DNA of 64,000 nt from Polaribacter sp. IC066 (GTDB lineage Bacteria > Bacteroidota > Bacteroidia > Flavobacteriales > Flavobacteriaceae), in assembly GCF_007997085.1 (NCBI RefSeq), contig NZ_VORR01000010.1:38593-102592 (forward strand), in the 5' to 3' direction. Positions 52,843-62,337 of the stretch are shown in pieces (the first letter of the stretch is position 1; the number at the start of each line of letters is the position of its first letter). The notes under the pieces were generated by a model. The model saw only the letters and a list, made by a program, of their open reading frames with translations. It did no database searches and was not told the DNA's origin. The translations under genes were made by a program, and so were the position numbers.

Positions 52843-55086
52843 CTATTTGATTTTAAAACGTAACCCTACATACATTGCTCGTCCGAAAATAGGTTGATAT
52901 ACAATTGTACTATCAAAATTTGCTCCAAAAGGATCATCACTGGCTAAAATAGGATTATTTTGCTGCACGTTTGTTAAATTCTCGCCTCCTATATACACTT
53001 CAAACTTGCTTGAAAAAACTCTTGTAATTTGTGAATTCAATAATTGATACGGTGCTGCATTTTCTGGCAGTTGATATTGCGCAGGATTCGACCTCGTATT
53101 CGGCAATCGCTGTTCACCTATATTGTTAAAAGTTACGTCAAATCTCCATTGAGCATCTTTGTTGCTTAATTCAGTTTCATAAGAAAGGTTTACAAAAAAT
53201 CTGTTTTGAGGCTGAATTGGCTTTTGCAAGTTACCTGATTTGTAATCAGTAGAAATATCAAAATATTTATAAGCCGTTCTTAAATTAAAGTTTTTTGCTA
53301 ATTCATAACTTACCTCTACCTGAAAACTATTAGCGATGCTTTGGCCATCTAAATCGTAAAAAGAAATTTCTTGAGGATTTTCCCAATCTACAACTACTTG
53401 GTTCTGAAAATTAGTTTGATAAAAATCGAACGTAATATCTCCTTTTCGCTCAAATAAATTAAATTTCTGCATATAAGAAACTCCGTAATTCCATGCAATT
53501 TCAGGATTTAATCCATAAATATTACCGCCAACATCATCAACATTTATTTGCCTAGAACTTGCAAATAATTGCTGATTTTCGGCAAAAATATTCGCACTTC
53601 TTTTTCCTCTTCCGGCAGATGCTTTCAAAACTCCTTTTTCCCAAGGAACATATCGTATGTGCAAACGTGGGGTTACAAAAGTACCTAATAAATTATGCGT
53701 ATCTACCCGTAAACCTGCGGTTAAACTGAAATTATCTAGATTATCAAAAGCATATTCAAAGAAAGCTCCTAAAGAATTTTCATTTCTATTAAAATCAGTA
53801 GTATTTACCAACTCATCAAACTTATCGTAGGTAAAATTAAGACCTGTTTTAAATTTATTTCTCGTATCGCCAATAATAGAATTAAAAACAATGTTAGAGT
53901 ACACGCTTTCATGCTGAATATCATACACATTTAGGCCAAAATAAGAATCTTGTTGATGATTGCTATATGCCATTTGAAAACCAATACTTTGATACGGAAT
54001 TTCAGGGAAAACATAGCCTACCTTTAAAGAAGTATCAAAACGTTTTGTGTCTATTTCACTTCCCCAAGCGTTCTTGGTCCCTCTATCATTTACCGGATTA
54101 AAATTAAGTTCTCCTGTTTGTTTTTCATCGTTTAAAAAACGAACATTGATGAAACTTACCAAACCTTTTTCTGCATCTGTAAATTGCCATCTGTTCATGA
54201 CGTTTATTTGGTTTGACAAAGGCATATCTAAAAAATTATCCTTATTTCTATCAAATTTCTGACCTCTGTAATTTCCATGAATGTATACACCTGTTTGCCA
54301 TTTTTCAGAGATCCGCTCATTAAAGTGCGTGTTTAATTCTAATCTTCCGTCTAAAGAACTGTAAGCGTTTAAAAAGAATTTAGCATCAGAAAAAGGTTTT
54401 ACCAATTCGGCATTTATTTGTCCAGAAATACTTTCGAAACCGTTTACCACAGAACCTGCACCCTTTGTAATTTGAATACTCTCTACCCAAGTACCCGGTG
54501 TAAATGTGAGACCAAAAACTTGACTTGCTCCTCTTACGGAGGGTATATTTTCTTGCGTAATTAACAAATAACGACTTGTTAAACCTAGCATTTCTATTTG
54601 CCTTGTGCCCGTTAAAGCGTCAGAAAAACTAATATCAATAGAAGGATTCGTTTCAAAACTTTCGGCTAAATTACAGCAAGCCGCTTTTAACAATTCTTCT
54701 GAATTTACGGTAAACATATTTACCGTTGATAAAAATGATTTCTGAACAGCATTTCTTTGACTTTTAATCGTAATTTCTTTTAAATTATTTTCTGGAGTTA
54801 TATAATGACGAATAGGCGCTACACTTGCAACCGTAATCGTATCTGTCTTATACCCCAAATAATTGACAACTAATTTTTTATAATCAGATTTATAAGGAAT
54901 TGTAAACCACCCATTACCATTAGTAATAGCGCTTATATTGGTGTTTAACCAATGAACACTTGCCCCTTCTACACCCAAATTATCTTTAGGATTGTTTTTA
55001 TCCATAATCATCCCTTTTAACGTTGTTTGAGAAAAGAAAATGAGAGGCATAAATAGCAAGAGACTATTTATTATGTATTTTTTCAT
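52843..55086 (-). CDS. TonB-dependent receptor, probable metal-related
   Basis: 747 residues. Signal peptide (SLLLFMPLIFFSQ), a CarboxypepD_reg-like domain (GWFTIPYKSDYKKLVVNYLG), a plug domain (MLGLTSRYLLITQENIPSVR, VESIQITKGAGSVVNGFESI, SGQINAEL) and a 22-strand barrel ending RAMYVGLRFKIK. Flanking genes for Cys-rich HYC_CC_PP and HMA proteins suggest the substrate is a copper-type metal or complex. This is inference from context. Confidence 0.9.
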   Translation of the reverse strand: MKKYIINSLLLFMPLIFFSQTTLKGMIMDKNNPKDNLGVEGASVHWLNTNISAITNGNGWFTIPYKSDYKKLVVNYLGYKTDTITVASVAPIRHYITPENNLKEITIKSQRNAVQKSFLSTVNMFTVNSEELLKAACCNLAESFETNPSIDISFSDALTGTRQIEMLGLTSRYLLITQENIPSVRGASQVFGLTFTPGTWVESIQITKGAGSVVNGFESISGQINAELVKPFSDAKFFLNAYSSLDGRLELNTHFNERISEKWQTGVYIHGNYRGQKFDRNKDNFLDMPLSNQINVMNRWQFTDAEKGLVSFINVRFLNDEKQTGELNFNPVNDRGTKNAWGSEIDTKRFDTSLKVGYVFPEIPYQSIGFQMAYSNHQQDSYFGLNVYDIQHESVYSNIVFNSIIGDTRNKFKTGLNFTYDKFDELVNTTDFNRNENSLGAFFEYAFDNLDNFSLTAGLRVDTHNLLGTFVTPRLHIRYVPWEKGVLKASAGRGKRSANIFAENQQLFASSRQINVDDVGGNIYGLNPEIAWNYGVSYMQKFNLFERKGDITFDFYQTNFQNQVVVDWENPQEISFYDLDGQSIANSFQVEVSYELAKNFNLRTAYKYFDISTDYKSGNLQKPIQPQNRFFVNLSYETELSNKDAQWRFDVTFNNIGEQRLPNTRSNPAQYQLPENAAPYQLLNSQITRVFSSKFEVYIGGENLTNVQQNNPILASDDPFGANFDSTIVYQPIFGRAMYVGLRFKIK

Positions 55087-55159
55087 TTTTAAATTAATTA
55101 GAATTTATAACATGATTTTTATCACCTTAAAAGATGATGCGTAAATGTTAAAAATTAAA

Positions 55160-55564
55160 TCAGATTAAAAAAGATTGATATATAACTTGGTAGTTTTGGT
55201 GCGTTTCTGGTGGTGAAAAATCATTTAAATTTATGTTCTCTACTTGGGTTTTAGAAAAAATATTTTGATAAGAAATGATAAAAGCTGTTAAAAATTGTTG
55301 CTTTTCAAAAGATATTTTATCAATACTAGTTAACCGCAATTCATCTTGCCCTTTAAATTGCTGCACTTCGTCTTTGCAACATTTTTTTGTTTGTATTGTG
55401 TTTTCTGATGAAATAGCACCTAAACAACCTCCCGCATCGCCCATAAAAGAAACATCAATTAAGAAATCTCCACAATAATGCTTATCCACCGTAAAAGAAA
55501 AGGTAGAAAATAGCACTAAAAAGGCTAGTGTAATGGACGCTATTTTAGATAAAAATTGTTTCAT
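55160..55564 (-). CDS. HYC_CC_PP family protein
   Basis: 134 residues. Signal peptide/first helix (SITLAFLVLFSTFSFTV), then the three defining motifs: HYC in DKHYCGDFLI, CC in TKKCCKDEVQ, and PP in DFSPPETHQN. The family occurs in Bacteroidota beside TonB receptors and HMA proteins, as here, and is thought to handle metal. First gene of the operon. Confidence 0.85.
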   Translation of the reverse strand: MKQFLSKIASITLAFLVLFSTFSFTVDKHYCGDFLIDVSFMGDAGGCLGAISSENTIQTKKCCKDEVQQFKGQDELRLTSIDKISFEKQQFLTAFIISYQNIFSKTQVENINLNDFSPPETHQNYQVIYQSFLI

Positions 55565-55764
55565 TATATCCTTGCAAATTTACAATAAGATATTTTAATA
55601 ATGTGTTAAAATAAAGCTGACTCCAAACCATGTTTTACACCAACAATTTACAAGTTATTTATTTTGATAAAAAAAATAATCCTTTCTTTTGTATCATAAA
55701 TTTGTGACTAATTTTAAGAAGGAATACCGATTTATAATTTATTTTTGCAATTAAACTTCTACCT

Positions 55765-56217
55765 ATGAATTTACAAGTATTACAACAAAGTATTGATAAA
55801 ATTATTTCTGATACAACACCCAAAGAAGAAAAGCTACAAGCAATTTGCGATTTTTTAGAAAACGAAATTTCTTATTATGATTGGGTAGGTTTTTACTTTA
55901 AAAACGGTCATAAAGAAGAACTAAAATTAGCCCAATACACCGGCGAAGAAACAGAGCATACCATTATTCCTTTTGGTAAAGGTATTTGTGGTCAAGTTGC
56001 GGTAACCAATAAAAATTTTGTAGTGCAAGATGTTTCTGAACAAGATAATTATATTTCTTGTGGATGGAAAGTAAAATCTGAAATCGTGATTCCTATTTTT
56101 GTCGATGGCGAAAATTTTGGACAAATTGATATCGATTCTCACACTGCAAATACATTTACCGATAATGACGAAGCGTTGTTAGAATATGTTTGTAAGGAAG
56201 TTGCAACTTTATTTTAA
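55765..56217 (+). CDS. GAF-domain protein, probable free methionine-(R)-sulfoxide reductase
   Basis: 150 residues, a single GAF domain. SYYDWVGFYFKNGHKEELKL, IPFGKGICGQVAVTNKNFVV and DNYISCGWKVKSEIVIPIFV carry two Cys at positions matching catalytic Cys of fRMsr (YebR-like) proteins, which reduce free methionine-R-sulfoxide. FGQIDIDSHTANTFTDNDEA completes the family pattern. Confidence 0.85.
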   Translation: MNLQVLQQSIDKIISDTTPKEEKLQAICDFLENEISYYDWVGFYFKNGHKEELKLAQYTGEETEHTIIPFGKGICGQVAVTNKNFVVQDVSEQDNYISCGWKVKSEIVIPIFVDGENFGQIDIDSHTANTFTDNDEALLEYVCKEVATLF

Positions 56218-56420
56218 TTTTTTATTACAAATTTTTACTCGATCAATTTGTCACGCTGTAAAAGTCTTCATTAAAATTAATTATAATTTATAATGATCCT
56301 TGCAGCATGACAAAGTGTTCGGGAATTGATGTAGCTTACTTTTGCTTGTTGATGAACCCTTTTATGAATATTTTATACTATTCATTGTTAACTACTTCCC
56401 TATTTTGTTACTATCTTTTT
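56218..56420. other. Intergenic region with an 11-bp inverted repeat
   Basis: TTGTCACGCTG (56248-56258) and CAGCATGACAA (56303-56313) pair with one mismatch. Direct ctcgat and tcacgctg words resemble the motif near 23934. No gene was found. Confidence 0.45.
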
Positions 56421-56421
56421 A

Positions 56422-56452
56422 TTGTAGTTCATTTTATGTTTGCGTAATTTTG
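56422..56452 (+). promoter_or_regulatory. Candidate promoter of purH
   Basis: TTG (56422-56424), 20-base spacer, perfect TAATTTTG (56445-56452), 24 bases before the ATG. An overlapping TATGTTTG at 56435-56442 is an alternative. Confidence 0.4.
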
Positions 56453-56475
56453 CTTGCTTAACAAGATAAAAATAA

Positions 56476-58002
56476 ATGAGCACTTCAAAAACAATAAAAT
56501 CTGCCTTAATTTCGGTATTTCACAAAAATGGTTTAGCACCAATTGTACAAAAATTAAATGAATTAAATGTAACTATTTACTCTACTGGTGGTACAGAAAA
56601 ATTCATTAAAGAATTAGGTATTGATGTTGTTCCTGTAGAAGATGTAACGTCGTATCCCTCTATTTTAGGCGGACGCGTAAAAACATTACATCCTAAAATT
56701 TTTGGAGGAATTTTAAACAGACAAGATCACCAGGGTGATGTTGCTGAAATGAAAGAATACAACATTCCTCAACTAGATTTGGTGATTGTTGACTTATATC
56801 CTTTTGAAAAAACAGTTGCTTCTGGAGCTGCTGAAGAAGCTATTGTAGAAAAAATTGATATTGGTGGTATTTCTTTAATAAGAGCCTCGGCAAAAAACTT
56901 TAAAGACACCTTTACAGTTTCATCAATGGAACAATATGATGCATTTTTAGAGATTTTATCCGAAGGAAAAGGAGAAACTTCTATGGAGCAAAGAAAGAAA
57001 TTTGCAGCAAAATCTTTTAATGTTTCTTCTCATTACGATACCGCTATTTTTAATTATTTTAATGAAGATGAAGTTGTTTTTAAAGCCAGTGAAACTACCT
57101 CTAAAGTTTTACGTTATGGAGAGAATCCGCATCAAAAAGGCTATTTCTTTGGCAATTTAGATGCCATGTTCGATAAATTACACGGTAAAGAATTAAGCTA
57201 TAATAATTTATTAGATGTTGATGCCGCTGTTAATTTAATGAACGAATTTATTGGAGAAGCGCCCACATTTGCCGTATTAAAACATAATAATGCTTGTGGT
57301 TTTGCACAAAGAAATACTATTAAGCAGGCGTATGTAGACGCTCTGGCCGGAGATCCTGTCTCTGCTTTTGGAGGTGTTTTAATTGCAAACAAAGAAATTG
57401 ATGCTGAAACTGCCGCAGAAATTCATAAACTTTTTTGTGAGGTTGTCATTGCGCCTTCTTATTCTGATGAAGCCTTAGCTACCTTAAAAGGAAAGAAAAA
57501 TAGAGTTCTTTTAATTCAGAAATCTACAGAATTACCAGTTCAGAACGTAAGAACTGCTTTAAACGGTTTATTAGTGCAAGATAAAGATTCTAAAACAGAT
57601 ACTTTAGACGATTTAACCTATGCTACAAACACAAAGCCCTCTGAATCAGAATTAAAAGATTTATTATTTGCTTCTAAAATTTGTAAACACACAAAATCTA
57701 ATACCATTGTTTTTACAAAAAACAATCAATTATTAGCAAGCGGAACAGGACAAACAAGCAGAGTTGATGCTTTAAACCAAGCCATAGAGAAGGCAAATAA
57801 TTTTGGTTTTGATTTAAAAGGCGCTGTTATGGCGAGTGATGCATTTTTTCCTTTTCCTGATTGTGTAGAAATTGCAGACAAAGCGGGTATAAAAAGTATT
57901 ATTCAACCTGGCGGATCTATCAAAGATCACTTAAGTATAGACTACTGTAACACTCATAATTTATCGATGGTGATAACAGGAACAAGACATTTTAAACATT
58001 AA
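56476..58002 (+). CDS. purH: Bifunctional AICAR formyltransferase / IMP cyclohydrolase
   Basis: 508 residues; the last two steps of purine synthesis. The N-terminal MGS-like IMP cyclohydrolase domain shows ALISVFHKNGLAPIVQKLNE, TIYSTGGTEKFI and GGRVKTLHPKIFGGIL. The C-terminal transformylase has LRYGENPHQKGYFFG, LKHNNACGFAQRN with the catalytic Lys-His, and the terminal MVITGTRHFKH. Confidence 0.97.
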   Translation: MSTSKTIKSALISVFHKNGLAPIVQKLNELNVTIYSTGGTEKFIKELGIDVVPVEDVTSYPSILGGRVKTLHPKIFGGILNRQDHQGDVAEMKEYNIPQLDLVIVDLYPFEKTVASGAAEEAIVEKIDIGGISLIRASAKNFKDTFTVSSMEQYDAFLEILSEGKGETSMEQRKKFAAKSFNVSSHYDTAIFNYFNEDEVVFKASETTSKVLRYGENPHQKGYFFGNLDAMFDKLHGKELSYNNLLDVDAAVNLMNEFIGEAPTFAVLKHNNACGFAQRNTIKQAYVDALAGDPVSAFGGVLIANKEIDAETAAEIHKLFCEVVIAPSYSDEALATLKGKKNRVLLIQKSTELPVQNVRTALNGLLVQDKDSKTDTLDDLTYATNTKPSESELKDLLFASKICKHTKSNTIVFTKNNQLLASGTGQTSRVDALNQAIEKANNFGFDLKGAVMASDAFFPFPDCVEIADKAGIKSIIQPGGSIKDHLSIDYCNTHNLSMVITGTRHFKH

Positions 58003-58076
58003 AAAAATTATCAGATTTACAAGATTAATTTTAGTAAATTTGTACAACACATTACTTCTAACGAGAAATATACATT

Positions 58077-59105
58077 ATGGGTTTTTTTGATTTTATGACG
58101 GAGGATATTGCGATCGATTTAGGAACCGCAAATACGTTGATAATACACAATGGAAAAGTGGTTATCGATGCACCGTCTATTGTTGCTAGAGATAGAACAA
58201 CTGGAAAAATTATTGCAATTGGTGAAGAAGCCAATCTAATGCAAGGAAAAACTCATGAAAACATTAAAACAATTCGCCCTTTAAAAGACGGCGTAATTGC
58301 AGATTTTCAAGCTTCAGAAGAAATGATAAAGGAGTTTGTTAAGCAAATTCCGTCTATCAAAAAGAAATTATTTCCACCAGCATTAAGAATGGTAATTTGC
58401 ATTCCGTCAGGAATTACAGAGGTTGAAAAACGGGCGGTAAGAGATTCTGCAAAACACATGAATGCCAAAGAAATATATTTAATTTACGAGCCAATGGCTG
58501 CTGCTATTGGTGTTGGTATCGATATTATGGAGCCTAAAGGAAACATGATTATTGATATTGGTGGTGGTACAACAGAAATTGCTGTAATTGCTTTAGGTGG
58601 TATTGTTTGTGATCAATCTGTAAAAGCTGCCGGAGATTTATTTACCAGTGATATTATGTATTATATGCGTACACAACATAATTTACATGTTGGTGAAACT
58701 ACCGCAGAAAAAATAAAAATCACAATTGGTGCTGCTACCGAAGATTTAGACACGCCGCCAGATGAAATGTTGGTTCAGGGTAGAGATTTATTAAGCGGAA
58801 AACCAAAACAAGTGCAGGTTTCTTACAGAGAAATTGCCAAAGCATTAGATAAATCTATTTTAAGGATAGAAGATGCTGTAATGGAAACTTTGTCTAAAAC
58901 CCCCCCAGAATTAGCTGCTGACATCTACAACACAGGTATTTATTTAGCGGGTGGTGGCTCTTTATTAAGAGGTTTAGATAAGCGTTTATCTCGTAAAACA
59001 GATTTACCGGTTTATGTAACCGAAGACCCTTTAAGAGCAGTTGTTCGTGGAACAGGAATTGCCTTAAAAGAATTAAAAAAATACAAAAATGTTTTAATGA
59101 ATTAG
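58077..59105 (+). CDS. mreB: Rod shape-determining protein MreB
   Basis: 342 residues, actin-fold ATPase that organises cell-wall elongation along the inner membrane. Phosphate 1 EDIAIDLGTANTLIIHNG, phosphate 2 NMIIDIGGGTTEIAVIALGG, adenosine motif NTGIYLAGGGSLLRGLDKRL. First gene of mreBCD-mrdA-rodA. TAAATTTG at 58035-58042 may be its -7 element. Confidence 0.97.
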   Translation: MGFFDFMTEDIAIDLGTANTLIIHNGKVVIDAPSIVARDRTTGKIIAIGEEANLMQGKTHENIKTIRPLKDGVIADFQASEEMIKEFVKQIPSIKKKLFPPALRMVICIPSGITEVEKRAVRDSAKHMNAKEIYLIYEPMAAAIGVGIDIMEPKGNMIIDIGGGTTEIAVIALGGIVCDQSVKAAGDLFTSDIMYYMRTQHNLHVGETTAEKIKITIGAATEDLDTPPDEMLVQGRDLLSGKPKQVQVSYREIAKALDKSILRIEDAVMETLSKTPPELAADIYNTGIYLAGGGSLLRGLDKRLSRKTDLPVYVTEDPLRAVVRGTGIALKELKKYKNVLMN

Positions 59106-59124
59106 CACTTTTAACGCGCTAACA

Positions 59125-59952
59125 ATGCAGCAACTCATATTTTTTTTTCAAAAGTTTAAGTATTTTCTTTTTTTTTTATTCTTACAACTTATAGCACTTA
59201 CCTTAACATTTAACAATCTTACTTTTCATAAAAGTAAATTTGTGAATTCTGCAAACACGATTACTGGTGGCCTTTACGCTTCGTCTTCTAATCTTTCAGA
59301 GTACATGAATTTAAAATCTGAAAATATTTTGTTATCAAAAGAGAATGCGCGTCTCAAAAATATTTTAGAAAAAAATAGCGCAGTCCGTCCTGTTTTAGAT
59401 TCTGTGTTGATTGATTCAATAAAGTATCATCAAGAATATACTTTTACAGATGCAAAAATCATCAACAATAGTTATACAAAACAATTCAATTTTATAACCG
59501 TTAATAAAGGTAAAAACCAAGGAATTGATAAAGAGATGGCGGTGATTAATAGCAAAGGAATTATTGGTATTACAGATAATTCATCTGCAGGTTATACTAG
59601 AGTACAATCAATTTTAAATAGAAACAGTAAAATTAATGCGCGCTTAAAAAATAGTAATTATTTTGGCTCATTAGGCTGGGATGGCACACATTATAATACC
59701 GCACAGCTTTCTGACATACCAAGACAAGCACCTTTAAAAATTGGAGACACTATTGAAACGGGAGGGAAATCTACGATTTTCCCTGAAGGTATTTTGATAG
59801 GAACTATCTCTAAAATAAACAAAGGCAATACCGCAGATAATGAAGTAGATATTACCCTTTTTAATGATATGAGTAATTTAGGATTTGTGTATATCATTAA
59901 AAATCTAGATAAAAAAGAAATTAAAACATTAGAAATTAACAGCAATGAGTAA
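59125..59952 (+). CDS. mreC: Rod shape-determining protein MreC
   Basis: 275 residues. One N-terminal transmembrane helix (FLFFLFLQLIALTLTF), a coiled coil (about 65-95, LKSENILLSKENARLKNIL), then the periplasmic beta-barrel domains (FITVNKGKNQGIDKEMAVIN, IGDTIETGGKSTIFPEGILI). It bridges MreB and PBP2. It overlaps mreD by 8 bases. Confidence 0.95.
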   Translation: MQQLIFFFQKFKYFLFFLFLQLIALTLTFNNLTFHKSKFVNSANTITGGLYASSSNLSEYMNLKSENILLSKENARLKNILEKNSAVRPVLDSVLIDSIKYHQEYTFTDAKIINNSYTKQFNFITVNKGKNQGIDKEMAVINSKGIIGITDNSSAGYTRVQSILNRNSKINARLKNSNYFGSLGWDGTHYNTAQLSDIPRQAPLKIGDTIETGGKSTIFPEGILIGTISKINKGNTADNEVDITLFNDMSNLGFVYIIKNLDKKEIKTLEINSNE

Positions 59953-60448
59953 GACTATTAACTTGGTGTTTTTATTTTTTTTCTTGCTTTTTTTGCAAGT
60001 TTTTGTCTTAAATAATATTTTATTTTTTGGCTATATAAATCCCTATGCATATGTAGCTTTTGTCTTTCTATATCCTTTAAAAGAAAATAGAATTCCGTTT
60101 CTTTTTTATAGTTTCTTATTAGGTCTTTTTATTGATTTTTTCTCTGATTCTGGCGGTATTCATGCTTTTTCTCTCTTATCGATAGCGTATATAAGACTCT
60201 TTTTTATAAAGTTGTATTTTAGAAAAGTAACCGCAGATTATCCTTTTTTTAACCTAAAATCAGAATCTTTTGGTAAAGTTTTCAATTACACGGTAACTTT
60301 AACAATTATTCATCACCTCATATACTTTTCTTTTGCTAATTTTAGCCTACAGAATTATTCTACCGTACTTTTAAATGTTCTTTTTTCAAGTATTTTTACG
60401 TTAACTTTATATTTTTTAGGAACCTATATTTTTATGAAAAGCGAATAA
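59945..60448 (+). CDS. mreD: Rod shape-determining protein MreD
   Basis: 167 residues with about five transmembrane segments, Phe-rich (LVFLFFFLLFLQVFVLNNIL, FLFYSFLLGLFIDFFSDSGG). Identified mainly by position between mreC and the PBP2 gene plus hydrophobicity. Its TAA overlaps the next ATG (TAATG). Confidence 0.9.
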   Translation: MSKTINLVFLFFFLLFLQVFVLNNILFFGYINPYAYVAFVFLYPLKENRIPFLFYSFLLGLFIDFFSDSGGIHAFSLLSIAYIRLFFIKLYFRKVTADYPFFNLKSESFGKVFNYTVTLTIIHHLIYFSFANFSLQNYSTVLLNVLFSSIFTLTLYFLGTYIFMKSE

Positions 60449-62337
60449 TGCAAAAAAGTTTTTTACTCTATTTTTTAATCACTCTTGTTGGGCTTATTTT
60501 TATTGGTCGGTTATATCAGCTTCAAATTATTAGAAGTGACAGTTATGATCCGATTCGTAATTCTGCCGTAAAGGTTGAGTATGATTATCCAGAACGCGGC
60601 TATATTTACGACAGAAATGGTAAACTATTAGTTGCCAATCAACTTTCTTATGATGTAATGGTGCAACCCAATAAAGTAAAACCATTAGACACTTTAGAGT
60701 TTTGTAAACTTTTAAAAATTGATAAAATAGACTTTAATAAAAGATTAGTGAGAGCAGAAAACTATGCTAGCTATTTACCCTCTGTTTTTTTGAAACAATT
60801 GGCAAAAAAAGATTTTGCTTTTTTGCAAGAAAAGCTGCATAAATATTCGGGATTTTACATTCAAAAAAGAATTATAAGAGATTACCCAATAAAAGCCGCC
60901 GCAAATGTTCTCGGCTATATTGGCGAAGTAAATGAAGAAAGAGCTAGAAAAAGTGATTACTATGAGCAGGGAGAATTAGAAGGCAAAGACGGCGTAGAAA
61001 AACAGTATGAAAATATTTTAAGAGGTAAAAAAGGTAAAAAATATTTAAAAAGAAATAACCTCAATAAGGTTACAGGTTCTTACAAAGAAGGAACTTTTGA
61101 CACCTTACCAAAAAACGGAAAAGATTTAACATTAACTTTAGATATCGATTTACAATTATACGCGCAACAATTAATGAAAGGAAAACGGGGAGGAATCGTT
61201 GCTATCGAGCCGTCTACTGGAGAAATTTTAGCACTTGTCACAGCGCCGTCTTACGACCCAAATATGTTAGTGGGTAGAAAACGCTCTAAAAACTCCGTCT
61301 TATTATTCAATGATACTATAAGTAAACCTTCTTATGATAGAGGGTTATTAGCCGCTTACGCGCCAGGGTCTCCTTTTAAAATGATGAATGCGTTAATTGG
61401 TTTGCAAGAAAATGTAATCACACAACAAACCTCTTTTAAATGTTATGGAGGCTTTAGATATGGAAAAAGAGCAGGAGCATTTATGAAATGTCACTGTAAT
61501 ATTTATGGCAGTCCTATTCAATTAAAAACAGCAATTTCGAGATCTTGTAATAGCTACTTTTCAAATACTTATAAAAAAATTATAGAAAAAAATAAGAATC
61601 CACCTGAAGGGTTAGATACTTGGCATGACCATGTTGCTAGTTTTGGTTTAGGTGATTTTTTAGGATATGATTTACCTGCAGGTCAGAGAGGATTAATTCC
61701 GGACGGAGATTATTACAACAAAAGATTAAATTATAGATGGAATGGCTCTTCTACCATATCAAACGCTATTGGCCAAGGAGAAGTTTTAACAACCCCCATT
61801 CAATTAGCAAATTTTACAGCGGCAATTGCAAATAAAGGGTACTTTTATACGCCCCATATTGTAAAGAGCATTAATCAAAACCCAATTAAAGATTCTGCCT
61901 ACACAAGTAAAAAGCAAACAACAATTGATAAAGAACATTTTACACCCGTTATAGAGGCAATGTACGAAGTCTTTAAAACAGGAACAGGAAGATGGAGCCA
62001 AGTAAAAGGAATCGAAATTTGCGGAAAAACAGGAACCGCAGAAAATTTTATTGTTGTAGATGGCTTTAAAGAACAATTAGCAGATCATTCTATTTTGGTT
62101 GCTTTTGCACCTAAAGATAATCCTAAAATTGCCTTGGCTGTTTTTGTAGAAAACGGAGGATATGGATCTACTATTGCTGCACCAATTACTAGTTTATTAG
62201 TAGAAAAATATATAAATGGTGTTATCTCTAAAAGGAGTAAATACAGAGAATTAAGCATGTTAAACTTAAGTTTGCAAGATATTTATGACAAACAAATTCA
62301 AAAACCAGTAGAAGAAATTGCGTCAGGAACAAAATAA
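60448..62337 (+). CDS. mrdA: Penicillin-binding protein 2 (elongasome transpeptidase)
   Basis: 629 residues. N-terminal anchor (YFLITLVGLIFIGRLYQLQI), PBP dimerisation domain (YDYPERGYIYDRNGKLLVAN, NVLGYIGEV), transpeptidase motifs S-x-x-K in APGSPFKMM, S-x-N in SRSCNSYFSNTY, K-T-G in ICGKTGTAEN. Cross-links peptidoglycan during elongation with RodA. Confidence 0.96.
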   Translation: MQKSFLLYFLITLVGLIFIGRLYQLQIIRSDSYDPIRNSAVKVEYDYPERGYIYDRNGKLLVANQLSYDVMVQPNKVKPLDTLEFCKLLKIDKIDFNKRLVRAENYASYLPSVFLKQLAKKDFAFLQEKLHKYSGFYIQKRIIRDYPIKAAANVLGYIGEVNEERARKSDYYEQGELEGKDGVEKQYENILRGKKGKKYLKRNNLNKVTGSYKEGTFDTLPKNGKDLTLTLDIDLQLYAQQLMKGKRGGIVAIEPSTGEILALVTAPSYDPNMLVGRKRSKNSVLLFNDTISKPSYDRGLLAAYAPGSPFKMMNALIGLQENVITQQTSFKCYGGFRYGKRAGAFMKCHCNIYGSPIQLKTAISRSCNSYFSNTYKKIIEKNKNPPEGLDTWHDHVASFGLGDFLGYDLPAGQRGLIPDGDYYNKRLNYRWNGSSTISNAIGQGEVLTTPIQLANFTAAIANKGYFYTPHIVKSINQNPIKDSAYTSKKQTTIDKEHFTPVIEAMYEVFKTGTGRWSQVKGIEICGKTGTAENFIVVDGFKEQLADHSILVAFAPKDNPKIALAVFVENGGYGSTIAAPITSLLVEKYINGVISKRSKYRELSMLNLSLQDIYDKQIQKPVEEIASGTK

